A DNA stretch of 27,408 bases from JBAXPW01 sp037132015 (GTDB lineage: Bacteria > Patescibacteriota > Microgenomatia > UBA1406 > GWC2-37-13). Shown one piece after another: positions 1 through 8,223 of this stretch. The stretch is from contig JBAXPW010000013.1 of NCBI GenBank assembly GCA_037132015.1, positions 1 to 27,408 of the forward strand. Direction: 5' to 3'. The position numbers were made by a program, and so were the translations under genes. Each line of letters begins with the position of its first letter. The stretch's first letter is position 1. The notes under the pieces were generated by a model. The model worked only from the letters and a program-made list of their open reading frames with translations. It was not told where the DNA came from and made no database searches.

Positions 1-76
1 TTTGATCCCTATGTCAAGTCCTTTGAGTTTCAAACCTGTGTTATTGGGGTATATACCGTATTTTCACATACCTATA

Positions 77-394
77 CTATTGTCTCATATGTTCTCTATT
101 TTTTAGTCTACCTATGAATAATCGCTCGCGACACATGTATTTATACAATATTTCCACCAGTAAGGGATAAATTCCAATATTTGAATCGACTATTTGCACA
201 TCTAAATTTCTTGCTTCATTAACTCTATACCCACTAATACATATAGCATGATTTTCTGGCTTTGGATGATCCTTATAAAACATCCTATTTACCGCTCCAA
301 CAAGGGATCTACCTAAATCTATTGTTGTTACTATTACATCTATTATTGTTTCAATAGGATAATTAGTAGTTTTATAAGTAATAGTTATAGGCAA
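77..394 (-). CDS. hypothetical protein, 105 aa
   Basis: I do not recognise this protein. It starts 2 nt after the stop of the 87-aa gene at 397-660, so the two are very likely co-transcribed and perhaps translationally coupled. There is no signal peptide and no obvious membrane helix; the middle is mixed polar with one Cys in a CISGY stretch (about residue 52) and a second in YMCRERL near the C-terminus, and the tail is basic. Codon use looks like the neighbours. It is the last gene of the leftmost minus-strand run behind hisS. The ORF is short, so expression is likely but unproven. Confidence 0.5.
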   Translation of the reverse strand: MPITITYKTTNYPIETIIDVIVTTIDLGRSLVGAVNRMFYKDHPKPENHAICISGYRVNEARNLDVQIVDSNIGIYPLLVEILYKYMCRERLFIGRLKNREHMRQ

Positions 395-396
395 AT

Positions 397-660
397 TTAA
401 GGTAAGATCTGATTTAAAAATTGTCTATATTGCGGGTATTCAAATGGCATTTCATCATCGTCATTAATTTGTTCTGATGTCTTGAGCAAATCTATAACTA
501 TTGAGGATAATAGTCGAATTCTGTGTAGATGTTGCTGAACACCCATAACTAATTCCGCATTTGCAAATGCCCAAGCGATGCATAATGGTTTATCCTTTTG
601 ACAAAACCAAGGACCAGCATAAAATTTCTCTGCAAGAGCAAATGAGGTACTAATTCGCAC
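397..660 (-). CDS. hypothetical protein, 87 aa
   Basis: Unrecognised small protein. Its N-terminal half is Ala/Phe-rich with two Cys (WFCQKDKPLCIAWAFA, about residues 18-33), the middle is amphipathic helical and the C-terminus is acidic then aromatic (NDDDEMPFEYPQYRQF). It lies 61 nt behind the hisS stop and 2 nt before the 105-aa gene, which suggests a small two-gene unit. No Shine-Dalgarno is visible. Function cannot be assigned from the sequence. Confidence 0.5.
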   Translation of the reverse strand: MRISTSFALAEKFYAGPWFCQKDKPLCIAWAFANAELVMGVQQHLHRIRLLSSIVIDLLKTSEQINDDDEMPFEYPQYRQFLNQILP

Positions 661-721
661 ATTTTGATCTAAATGAATAAGGGTTTGTTAGATTACTATC
701 AGATTTTATTATTCCATACAA

Positions 722-1966
722 TTACCCTTGTATTTTTTGAATCACCTCATCTATAGATATTATACTTTGTTCACGTGTCTGCATATTTTTTAGTTGTACT
801 TTATTATGTGATTGCTCATCAGGACCAATGATGATAACCCATGGAATATTTTTTGCATTTGCGTATTTGAGTTGTTGATCGAGTTTTTTTGAAAAATCAG
901 AAAATAATTCTGTACGAATAGCATGTTTGTGCAACTCAGCAACAGTTGAAAGTGATGTTGGAATTAACTCGGGTGAAAATATAGTTACAAGCACAGATGA
1001 CTTATTTATCTCTAAAGGAATAAGGCCAAGTTGTTGTGATGCTTCAAGCGTTCTATCAAATCCAATTCCAAAACCAACAGCAGGCATATCAACGCCAACA
1101 AGATCCTTTATTAAATTATCATATCGTCCTCCCCCACCGACTGAACCAACAGGATACTCGGGAATTATACCTTCAAATATCATCCCTGTATAATAATCTA
1201 AACCTCGTGCCAGAGCAGGTGAATACACAAAAGTTTTTTCTGGAATTCCGAGTTGAACAGCAAGATTGACAATCTTCTGTAAATTTTCAGGCATCTTTGC
1301 AGTGGTAAATCCTGCAAGCAATGTTCGAGCATGTGAATCCTCAAGTCCTTTTTCAACAAGCTCTTCTATCACTTCAAGTTCTGATTTTTTATCAAGTTTA
1401 TCGATTGTTAAAATAACTGTTTTAATTGTTTCTTCTGGAATTCCAGCATCACGAATCATCTGTATGAGGGATGGTCTATCATTCAATTTGATTTGAATTG
1501 ATTTAATACCAAGATTTATATATACAGATGCATAAATCGCAAGAATCTCTGCATCAGCAAGTGGAGAAAATGAACCGATGATATCAGCATCACATTGTGT
1601 AAACTCTCTAAAACGTCCTTTTTGAGGTTTTTCTGCGCGCCATACTGGTTGTATTTGATATCGTTTATAAGGAAAAATAATTTCATTTCGATATTGTGCT
1701 ACAACACGAGCAGTTGGGACTGTCTGATCATATCGTAAGGCTACTTTTCTTCCCCCATTATCTTCAAATTTATAGATAAGCTTATCAGCTTCATCTCCAT
1801 ATTTTCCACTGAGAAGCGCGTCGTATTCTAATGTTGGTGTTTCGAGTGGTTCAAATCCAAAGAGTTGAAATGTAGATTTAATCTTATCGATAAGCCATGA
1901 TTTTTCACGAGCTTGTTGACCAATAAAATCGCGAAATCCTTTGAGAGTTTGTATTGTATCTAACAT
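722..1966 (-). CDS. hisS: Histidyl-tRNA synthetase
   Basis: Class II synthetase that charges tRNA-His in the cytoplasm. Visible with the start used here (414 aa): N-terminal KGFRDF motif (about 9-14), class II motif 2 region with GRFREFTQCDADIIG (117-131), the HisRS-specific ARGLDYYTG (253-261), then GGGGRYDNL (277-285) and GFGIGFDR motif 3 (298-305), followed by an alpha/beta anticodon-binding domain (about 325-405). The open frame extends 8 codons further up to 1990, but I chose 1966 because MLDTIQTLKGFRDF matches the usual HisRS N-terminus and because a TGATAAAAT box lies 7 nt in front of it. It follows htrA by 39 nt. Length is normal for the family. Confidence 0.96.
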   Translation of the reverse strand: MLDTIQTLKGFRDFIGQQAREKSWLIDKIKSTFQLFGFEPLETPTLEYDALLSGKYGDEADKLIYKFEDNGGRKVALRYDQTVPTARVVAQYRNEIIFPYKRYQIQPVWRAEKPQKGRFREFTQCDADIIGSFSPLADAEILAIYASVYINLGIKSIQIKLNDRPSLIQMIRDAGIPEETIKTVILTIDKLDKKSELEVIEELVEKGLEDSHARTLLAGFTTAKMPENLQKIVNLAVQLGIPEKTFVYSPALARGLDYYTGMIFEGIIPEYPVGSVGGGGRYDNLIKDLVGVDMPAVGFGIGFDRTLEASQQLGLIPLEINKSSVLVTIFSPELIPTSLSTVAELHKHAIRTELFSDFSKKLDQQLKYANAKNIPWVIIIGPDEQSHNKVQLKNMQTREQSIISIDEVIQKIQG

Positions 1967-1973
1967 AAAACAT

Positions 1974-1982
1974 ATTTTATCA
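1974..1982 (-). promoter_or_regulatory. Extended -10 box before hisS
   Basis: On the minus strand TGATAAAAT lies 7 nt before the hisS ATG (1966). The same nonamer at the same distance precedes the membrane glycosyltransferase gene at 6448. No good -35 is seen. It would give a nearly leaderless internal transcript inside the long minus-strand run. Prediction from pattern only. Confidence 0.4.
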
Positions 1983-2005
1983 CAAATCATCTAAAAGGTA
2001 TAAAC

Positions 2006-3220
2006 TCATTTTGCAGATCCAAGTGTAAGGGATAGGTTTTTTACCTCGCCATTTCTCCACACTTTTATTTGTACTGTATCCCCTGCTTTTTTTTCAAGTA
2101 GAAGCTCGGTAAAGCCACTATTACTACTTCCATTTATCATTTTTCCATTAAATTCTGTGATGATATCTTCTTTTTGAATTCCTGCTTGATCAGCAGGGCT
2201 TTTTTGAATAACTTCTTTTATATAAACTCCTTCTACTACATCATTCATGAGGCCATTTTGTTTATCTATCATCTTATATTGAATGCCAATATAGGGAGTT
2301 GTAAATGAGCTTCCTCTTTTTTGAAAGGAATCAATAAGTTTTTTGACTACATTCACTGGAATTGCAAATCCCAAATTCTGGCCTTCAGAGGCTATAGCTG
2401 TATTAACTCCAATCACTTGTCCATTTGAGTTTATTAATGGACCTCCTGAGTTACCATGACTGATTGCAGCATCTGTTTGAATAACACCATCTAATTGCTC
2501 AACAGATCCTTCGTATGGAGATCCTGTAGTGATTCCCCTACCAAGTCCTGATATGATTCCTCTTGTAACTGTATTTCTAAATTCACCTAAAGGAGTCCCG
2601 ATTGCGATTGCAGTTTGTCCGAGTTTCAAATTATTTGAATTGCCTAAAGCAAATGGGGTAAGATTTTCTGCATCTATTTTGAGAATAGACAAATCATTAA
2701 GTTTGTCGCGATATATTTGTTTGACTGGATATCTTTTTTCTTCTATTCCCTTCATTAGTATAACTTCATAGGTTGCGCTGGTATCTTCCACGACATGACG
2801 ATTTGTGATGATCAAACCATCAGTAGAAATAATAAATCCACTTCCGATATCGGCTTGAATGTTATTTTTCTTTCCCGGAATTTTTTTAAATGGTGAAAAA
2901 GGATTTGAAGGATCAAATTGAAGTGTGTCGCTGGTAAGTGTGGTTTTTTTAATACCAATTGTTACGACTGATGCGAGAGAATGTTCGATTATTTTAATCA
3001 TTGAAGATTCATCAGAGGATGTTGTTGTATTTTCGTTTTGAGCTGACTGAGGACTTGTTAATTCTTGGTTACTATTTTTATTAGAACTCAGACTTAGTTT
3101 GGATAATAGTGAGTATTTTTGAAATACTATTGTTACAACAAAACATATACCTATCAAAATCACTATTGCAATAATAATTATTTTTATATCTCTTTTTGCG
3201 TTTGGTATTTTTGATTCCAT
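2006..3220 (-). CDS. HtrA/DegP-like serine protease (S1C, one PDZ domain)
   Basis: Membrane-anchored quality-control protease of the cell envelope. Residues 12-33 form one hydrophobic segment (signal anchor), followed by a Ser/Asn/Thr-rich linker (about 45-75). The trypsin-like domain (about 78-295) carries a complete triad: His142 in ITNRHVV, Asp176 in LNDLSIL and Ser258 in GNSGGPL. A single PDZ domain fills about 300-400. The 404-aa length fits single-PDZ HtrA proteins. It starts 3 nt after the ctpA stop and is followed by hisS, so the two envelope proteases form one unit. No Shine-Dalgarno. Substrates are unknown; periplasm-like location is inferred from the anchor, in an organism that probably has a single membrane. 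Confidence 0.95.
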   Translation of the reverse strand: MESKIPNAKRDIKIIIIAIVILIGICFVVTIVFQKYSLLSKLSLSSNKNSNQELTSPQSAQNENTTTSSDESSMIKIIEHSLASVVTIGIKKTTLTSDTLQFDPSNPFSPFKKIPGKKNNIQADIGSGFIISTDGLIITNRHVVEDTSATYEVILMKGIEEKRYPVKQIYRDKLNDLSILKIDAENLTPFALGNSNNLKLGQTAIAIGTPLGEFRNTVTRGIISGLGRGITTGSPYEGSVEQLDGVIQTDAAISHGNSGGPLINSNGQVIGVNTAIASEGQNLGFAIPVNVVKKLIDSFQKRGSSFTTPYIGIQYKMIDKQNGLMNDVVEGVYIKEVIQKSPADQAGIQKEDIITEFNGKMINGSSNSGFTELLLEKKAGDTVQIKVWRNGEVKNLSLTLGSAK

Positions 3221-3223
3221 ACG

Positions 3224-4489
3224 TTATTGTGTTGCGATTTCAATTGCTTTGTTCAGTTGTGCATCATCAGCACGCTGTAAAGTTTCTCCCTCTTTTATTA
3301 CATTGGTTACTTTTATTTGTGGCTCAATACCTTTTCCCATGATCCAATCACCTTTTGGCAAGATCCACTTGGCAACGGTAACATGTAACCCAGCACCGTT
3401 TGTGAGATCAAGTGCTTCTTGTACAGATCCTTTTCCAAAACTTTTTTCTCCAATTAGTTTGGCACGATTATGATCACGAAGAGCACCTGCTAATATTTCT
3501 GATGCAGAAGCGGAACCACCATTTATTATCACAGTAAGTGGAATATCAAGTAACATTCCTTCACGTTCTACATTATAAATTTTTGATCCATTTACAGTTG
3601 ATTCTTGTTTGACTACTACCTTTCCTTTTGGAAGAAATTCTGAAGCTATATAAACAGCGCCTTCGAGATATCCTCCAGGATTGTATCGTACGTCGAGTAC
3701 CATTCCTGCAATTTCTTTATTCTTCCATTTTTGAGCAATTTCTCTTACAGATGTTTCCCATTCGTCTGTTGTTGTTTGACCAAATTTATTTAATTTAAGA
3801 TTTGCTACTGTTTGACAGTTTGATGAACAATCAGTGTTTGTTTCATAAGTTACTTCAACAGAAGCAACATGTATTTGATCTCGTGTGATATCGAGAGAAA
3901 TTTCTTTACTATTTCGTTCAAGAGTAAGTGAAACTTTCGTACCTTTTTCTCCTCGAATTTTTGAAACTGCCTGTGTGAGCGTCCATCCTTTTACTGATTC
4001 ATTATTAACCTTTAGTATGAAGTCCCCCGGTTGTACACCAGCTTTGATAGCGGGAGAGTCTTTTATTGGTGCGATAACAACTATTCGATTGTCTTTTAAA
4101 CCAAGTTGAGCGCCAATACCTTCAAATTTACCTCCGAGGTCATCTTTTGATTGTTTATTTTGATCAGGAGTCAGAAAAAAAGTATAAGGATCTTCGACTG
4201 ATGCCACCATTCCTTGTATTGCGCCATAGTACATCTTTTGTTTGTCTACTTTTGATTTATCGACATATTTTGTCTCAATTTTATTCCAAACATTCCAGAA
4301 CAATGAAAAATCGATATTTTTGTTATTTTGTAAGACATCTTCACTTGTTGATCCAAAAACCGAGAGCTGGTTGCCAAAAGAAGTTGAGCTTTGTCTGGTA
4401 GAAAATTCACCAAGTCTATATCCTGATCCAAATAATAATATTCCTATTGCCACTACGAGTAAAATATTTGTTGTATTTTTGGATTGCAT
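3224..4489 (-). CDS. ctpA: Carboxyl-terminal processing protease (peptidase S41)
   Basis: Serine-lysine dyad protease that trims or degrades proteins from the C-terminus outside the membrane. Residues 8-24 are a hydrophobic signal anchor. A PDZ domain spans about 115-200 (GGKFEGIGAQLG at 119-130, KAGVQPGDFILKVN at 149-162). The tail-protease domain carries GSASASE, with Ser328 as the expected nucleophile, and SFGKGSVQ with Lys353 and Gln357, the 25-residue Ser-Lys spacing of the family. A Cys pair (Cys221, Cys225) in DCSSNC sits in an insertion before the catalytic core and could be an extracytoplasmic disulfide. It follows the 246-aa-frame gene by 9 nt and precedes htrA by 3 nt. CtpA versus CtpB naming cannot be settled here. 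Confidence 0.95.
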   Translation of the reverse strand: MQSKNTTNILLVVAIGILLFGSGYRLGEFSTRQSSTSFGNQLSVFGSTSEDVLQNNKNIDFSLFWNVWNKIETKYVDKSKVDKQKMYYGAIQGMVASVEDPYTFFLTPDQNKQSKDDLGGKFEGIGAQLGLKDNRIVVIAPIKDSPAIKAGVQPGDFILKVNNESVKGWTLTQAVSKIRGEKGTKVSLTLERNSKEISLDITRDQIHVASVEVTYETNTDCSSNCQTVANLKLNKFGQTTTDEWETSVREIAQKWKNKEIAGMVLDVRYNPGGYLEGAVYIASEFLPKGKVVVKQESTVNGSKIYNVEREGMLLDIPLTVIINGGSASASEILAGALRDHNRAKLIGEKSFGKGSVQEALDLTNGAGLHVTVAKWILPKGDWIMGKGIEPQIKVTNVIKEGETLQRADDAQLNKAIEIATQ

Positions 4490-4498
4490 ACGAAAATG

Positions 4499-5215
4499 TT
4501 ATTGATAAATATAAATGAGGTTATCTCTATGATTAATAATACAGTATGGGTAACCGATTTCAATAATATGTTCAAAATCGGGAACATTTTTTAATAATGC
4601 ATAGGGAGTAGATGATGTATCTTGCAAACGATGGAGTGTTATAAAGCCATTAACTCCGAGAGTTTCTAGTTTGACCTGTTCATAGGCCGGAATTGATTTC
4701 ATCAATGCAACTTTATTTGAGACATCATCTTCTGTAACAATTGTTTGATTTGGGTTATAACTAAACATCTGTCCTCCAAATGCGGAAGAGGCTTCTTTTA
4801 GTTCAAATTGTTCTCCTGCTTCGACTTCGAGAAACAATCTATTTCCTTCAATCTTTGAAATAGCGCCCTTAAACCATGACTGTAACATATTCGCTTCTTG
4901 AGATACGATTTCAATCATAATTGATCCTTCTACGTGATTGATTTGTTTTAATACTCCGTCATACTCACTGTAATATTTTTTTATTGAGAGCATTGATTTA
5001 TATTCTGCCACGAGTTCATCTTTTTTTAGGTTTTCCCCCACAAATTTTTTTAGATGTTGAAAAATTTGATTTGATGGCATGCGTAGCATGGAAGAAAGTG
5101 GTATGGTAATATCACTAAGTGAAGTAGTTTCTAATAAAGGTGAACCTATTTCTAGTACATCACCTTCTTTTATTTGTAGATTTTGAGCTTCAGGTAATTC
5201 AACAGGTATAATCAT
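4499..5215 (-). CDS. Unknown protein with barrel-sandwich-hybrid-like N-terminal half
   Basis: I do not recognise the family by name. The N-terminal 100 residues have the rhythm of a biotinyl/lipoyl or RnfC-type sandwich hybrid: PVELPEAQNLQIKEGDVLE (4-22), then VGENLKKDELVAEYKS and YSEYDGVLKQINHVEGSIMI with a turn-forming DG. There is no lysine in an MKM-type context, so it is unlikely to be lipoylated or biotinylated. The C-terminal half is mixed alpha/beta. No signal peptide or membrane helix. The frame extends 8 codons to 5239; I chose 5215 because a TGTTATAAT box lies 6 nt before it and the hydrophobic beta strand starts there (238 aa). It sits between rpsR and ctpA. Confidence 0.75.
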   Translation of the reverse strand: MIIPVELPEAQNLQIKEGDVLEIGSPLLETTSLSDITIPLSSMLRMPSNQIFQHLKKFVGENLKKDELVAEYKSMLSIKKYYSEYDGVLKQINHVEGSIMIEIVSQEANMLQSWFKGAISKIEGNRLFLEVEAGEQFELKEASSAFGGQMFSYNPNQTIVTEDDVSNKVALMKSIPAYEQVKLETLGVNGFITLHRLQDTSSTPYALLKNVPDFEHIIEIGYPYCIINHRDNLIYIYQ

Positions 5216-5221
5216 GTATTC

Positions 5222-5230
5222 ATTATAACA
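5222..5230 (-). promoter_or_regulatory. Extended -10 box before the sandwich-hybrid-like gene
   Basis: Minus-strand TGTTATAAT, with a perfect TATAAT hexamer and TG extension, 6 nt before the ATG at 5215. No clear -35. Initiation about 7 nt downstream would give a leaderless mRNA. Confidence 0.4.
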
Positions 5231-5253
5231 TGAATACATGCTTTAGTTAGTAA

Positions 5254-5460
5254 TTACTTTACTCCTTGATATGCTGTGTAAGGAAGAAGCGCTAAAAATT
5301 GAGCGTATTTAATCTGCTTTGATAATAATCTTTGATGTTTTGCAGTTACTCTTGTCTTTTCTCTAGAAAGAATTTTTTTTCTTGGAGATAAAAATTTCTC
5401 TATATTTTCAAGATCTTTATAATCTGGAACAACGCCGAATTTAGTAAAAAAGTCTGCCAT
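5254..5460 (-). CDS. rpsR: 30S ribosomal protein S18
   Basis: Small-subunit protein of the platform that contacts S6. The 68-aa sequence shows the S18 core: DYKDLENIEKFLSPRKKILS (about 14-33) then RVTAKHQRLLSKQIKYAQFLALLPYT, the conserved basic helix-turn-helix that binds 16S rRNA. It is third in an S6-SSB-S18 cluster, 38 nt after ssb. No L9 gene follows, although rplI commonly ends this operon in other bacteria. Confidence 0.95.
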   Translation of the reverse strand: MADFFTKFGVVPDYKDLENIEKFLSPRKKILSREKTRVTAKHQRLLSKQIKYAQFLALLPYTAYQGVK

Positions 5461-5498
5461 AGTTTCTGTATACGAATTAAATTTTTATAAAATCCTTA

Positions 5499-5993
5499 TT
5501 AAAAAGGAATGTCATCTGGATTAACATCTTCTTTTCTACTCGATTGTGATGATTCTGTATCATTTTCAGTAGTACCAAAATCTTCTTCACTATGAGAAAA
5601 ATCTTTTTCCGATGGCGTTTCACTGATCTTAGAATCTTCAAATGAACCTGATTTTCTTCCATCACTAAAAACGATAAAATCATCAAGAACTATTTCTGCG
5701 ATTGTTTTTTGAATCTCATCTTTACCTGTAAAAGTCCTATATGTCAATCTTCCTTCAAGATATATTTTTCGCCCTTTTGTGAGTAATTTGCCACAAAGCT
5801 CTGCCAATTTTTGCCAAGCAACTATTCTGTGATATTGTGTATCTTCTTTTGTTTGTCCGTCTGCTGTTGTCCATGAACGGTTTGTTGCAACACCAAAAGA
5901 ACACACTGCAGTTCCTGCTGGGGTGTATTTCAATTCGGGATCTCTTGTCAAATTTCCTATTAATATTACTCGATTCAATGATCTACTTGCCAT
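5499..5993 (-). CDS. ssb: Single-stranded DNA-binding protein
   Basis: Binds ssDNA in replication, repair and recombination. An N-terminal OB-fold (about 1-110) begins with LNRVILIGNLTRDPELKYTP and contains the aromatic DNA-binding segments; then an acidic, Ser/Glu-rich flexible tail leads to the conserved C-terminal tip DDIPF, which recruits partner proteins. Length of 164 aa is typical. It starts 5 nt after rpsF and lies before rpsR, the classic bacterial order in which the three are co-transcribed. Confidence 0.97.
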   Translation of the reverse strand: MASRSLNRVILIGNLTRDPELKYTPAGTAVCSFGVATNRSWTTADGQTKEDTQYHRIVAWQKLAELCGKLLTKGRKIYLEGRLTYRTFTGKDEIQKTIAEIVLDDFIVFSDGRKSGSFEDSKISETPSEKDFSHSEEDFGTTENDTESSQSSRKEDVNPDDIPF

Positions 5994-5998
5994 ATATC

Positions 5999-6289
5999 TC
6001 AGGTCGTAGCTGATTTTTTCTCTTGTGGAATGCCATCAGCCGTAATAAATAAATAACGGACTACAGAATCGGAAAAATTAAATTTTTTCCTTACTTCTGT
6101 TACTGATTGAGGATCTAATTCTATCCACCACGTAAAATAAAATGCTTCTGTTTTTTTCTTTATAGGATAGGCTAAAGTTCGTTTTCCCCACTTTTTTTCG
6201 TGTTTAATCTCTCCCTTAAGGCCTTCGATTATAGTTTTAACTACTGTTGAGTCCGCTTCTTTGTCTACTAAGAATGTTAATTCGTACAT
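5999..6289 (-). CDS. rpsF: 30S ribosomal protein S6
   Basis: Small-subunit protein that pairs with S18. The 96-aa protein has the ferredoxin-like S6 pattern: MYELTFLVD first strand, KKWGKRTLAYPIKKKTEAFY central strand with the conserved WGKR/LAYPI motif (about 38-55), and a last helix/strand ending in VVRYLFIT. First gene of the minus-strand run; a TTGATT-N17-TATGAT promoter lies upstream, so it probably heads the transcript for ssb and rpsR and possibly the genes behind them. Confidence 0.95.
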   Translation of the reverse strand: MYELTFLVDKEADSTVVKTIIEGLKGEIKHEKKWGKRTLAYPIKKKTEAFYFTWWIELDPQSVTEVRKKFNFSDSVVRYLFITADGIPQEKKSATT

Positions 6290-6323
6290 AAAATAAAAAT
6301 AAATAATGCAATTTTACTGATAT

Positions 6324-6352
6324 ATCATACTTCCCGTATGATAAAAAATCAA
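6324..6352 (-). promoter_or_regulatory. Sigma70-type promoter of rpsF-ssb-rpsR with overlapping palindrome
   Basis: On the minus strand TTGATT (6347-6352) and TATGAT (6324-6329) are separated by exactly 17 nt. The start codon of rpsF is about 28 nt past the expected transcription start. A perfect 7-bp inverted repeat, ATCATAC-ttccc-GTATGAT (6324-6342), covers the -10 box and half the spacer and could be an operator. Confidence 0.6.
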
Positions 6353-6431
6353 GCGCAAATAGGACAAAAGTTCCATACTTGTATATGATACCATATATTA
6401 CATCATTTATGAAAGTGAAATAGTCGTTTTC

Positions 6432-6440
6432 TGATAAAAT
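6432..6440 (+). promoter_or_regulatory. Extended -10 box before the GT39-like gene
   Basis: TGATAAAAT lies 7 nt before the ATG at 6448, identical in sequence and spacing to the box before hisS. No convincing -35. This 158-nt divergent intergenic region also carries the rpsF promoter. Confidence 0.4.
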
Positions 6441-6447
6441 AAGAGAC

Positions 6448-8223
6448 ATGATGAAACTTAGATATTATACATTGATGTTTGTTGTTATCGGATTTATTGT
6501 GTTTAGCCGATTTGTAAATATTAGCTGGGGGTTACCCTACCCTTTTCATCCAGATGAGCGTAATATGGTGGTCTCCATAATGAATATGAGACCAGAAAAC
6601 AATTTTAATCCTGAATTTTTTGCTTATGGTCAATTATCTACGTATCTTGGTTTAATGTTAATATTTTTCGCTAAATTGATAATTGGAAGGGTTGATTTAT
6701 ATCATCCATCTTCATTTTTCCCTGTTTCTTTTGATGATGCGACTCTAGCTCTCCGATATATTTCGGTGATAGCCTCGTTGACTAATGCGTACGTGCTATA
6801 TCTCTTCATTCATTATTGTGTAGAAAAGTGGAATATTAAAGAAAAATTAGGATCATTTGATTTGATTTTTTTGATTGTGTGTTTTCCCGTTTTTGTTGCT
6901 CCTTTTTTTGTTCAGTTTTCGCATTTTGGAACAACTGAGTCTTTGTTGATGTTGCTCTTTAGCTCTATAGTATATATAAGTCTTCGATGCATGAATGAAG
7001 TTATAGATGCGAAAAAGATTCTTCTATTGGGATTATTAGTAGGGTTAGCTTCCGGTACGAAGATTTCGGCCACATTGTTTGGTTTAATTCCATGTATTGC
7101 ATTTTTTTTACGAAAACGAGAGCGTTATGAGTTTTCGGCGTTTCTATCTGATTTTTATTTGATAGTGAAAATAGGAGCGATTAGTGTTTTTATTTCGGTA
7201 TTTGTATCTCCATACAACATAATTGAATGGAATTTATTTACGAGTTCATTGAGATATGAATCAGGAGTTGCTCTCGGCAATATGCTTGTCTTTTATACTG
7301 GCTCGTTTGCTCATACTATTCCTGTGCTTTATCAATTTATTGCTACATTTCCATATGTCTTAGGAATGCCTCTGCTGATGCTTTTTATATTGGGATTTAT
7401 TTTTTTGCCGTGGAATCGGGAATTATTGATGATGCGAATTGTATGGATTCTATTTTTTTTCTCTCAGGCATTTATGTATGCAAAGTGGACACGATTTTTA
7501 GCACATATATATCCATTGATGGGAGTATTAGGAGTACTATTTTTGATATATTCCATCTCATGGACCCTCACTTCTTTTAAAGATAGACGATTACAAATAG
7601 TAATAATTAGCATAATAAGTATTATTGGGATAATTGGGAGTGTTCCCGGTATAGGTTATATTCATATTTTTCAGACGGAGGATACGCGATTTCAGGCATC
7701 AAGATGGATATATAAACATATTGAGCCTAATTCCAAACTTTTATCTGAAACAGCAAATGTGATAGATATTCCTATCACTATTCCGGGTGAAGATCCGATT
7801 AATTTTCCTATTCAAAATGAATCTTTTAATTTTTATGATCTTGATGTGAGTTCTGAGTTGCAATCAAAATTATCTTTTTTTGAAAATACTGCCGATTATA
7901 TTTTAGTTCCATCACGTCGGATTTTTTACAATTATTCGTGTCAAAATCCAAAAGATTTATTAAAAGGTGTTACGCAAAAGATAGTGCTGAAGGATAAAAA
8001 TACATGTGCGATCTTAAAATCAAAATATCCATTGTTAGACGAATATTATATGAGATTATTTAGAGGAAATGTATTTGAAAAAGTTGCTGAGTTTAGTTCA
8101 TATCCTACTGTCTCTATTTTTGGATTTACGTTGTGGAAACAAGTTGATGAATTGGCTGAGGAGACATGGTCGGTATTCGATCATCCAGTGATACGAATAT
8201 ATAAGAGGAAAATTGTAAATTAA
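6448..8223 (+). CDS. GT39/ArnT-like polytopic membrane glycosyltransferase
   Basis: Integral membrane protein of 591 aa with about ten to twelve hydrophobic segments over residues 5-430 and a soluble C-terminal part of about 160 aa. The first extramembrane loop carries PFHPDERN (32-39) with the Asp-Glu pair typical of the GT-C glycosyltransferases of the PMT/ArnT class, which move a sugar from a polyprenyl-phosphate donor to a protein or lipid. A start at the second Met is equally possible. It stands alone, divergent from rpsF. Acceptor and sugar cannot be told from the sequence. Glycosylated surface proteins would fit a genome that also encodes a sortase and a sugar nucleotidyltransferase, but that link is inference. 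Confidence 0.8.
   Translation: MMKLRYYTLMFVVIGFIVFSRFVNISWGLPYPFHPDERNMVVSIMNMRPENNFNPEFFAYGQLSTYLGLMLIFFAKLIIGRVDLYHPSSFFPVSFDDATLALRYISVIASLTNAYVLYLFIHYCVEKWNIKEKLGSFDLIFLIVCFPVFVAPFFVQFSHFGTTESLLMLLFSSIVYISLRCMNEVIDAKKILLLGLLVGLASGTKISATLFGLIPCIAFFLRKRERYEFSAFLSDFYLIVKIGAISVFISVFVSPYNIIEWNLFTSSLRYESGVALGNMLVFYTGSFAHTIPVLYQFIATFPYVLGMPLLMLFILGFIFLPWNRELLMMRIVWILFFFSQAFMYAKWTRFLAHIYPLMGVLGVLFLIYSISWTLTSFKDRRLQIVIISIISIIGIIGSVPGIGYIHIFQTEDTRFQASRWIYKHIEPNSKLLSETANVIDIPITIPGEDPINFPIQNESFNFYDLDVSSELQSKLSFFENTADYILVPSRRIFYNYSCQNPKDLLKGVTQKIVLKDKNTCAILKSKYPLLDEYYMRLFRGNVFEKVAEFSSYPTVSIFGFTLWKQVDELAEETWSVFDHPVIRIYKRKIVN

Noticed and set aside
1..76. Possible coding fragment or promoter at the left edge (perfect TTGACA on minus at 12-17)
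   Set aside because: The partner -10 and any gene lie outside the window; nothing can be assigned.
6237..6449. 70-codon minus-strand frame upstream of rpsF
   Set aside because: It covers the promoter and the rpsF start in another frame; no protein-like features.
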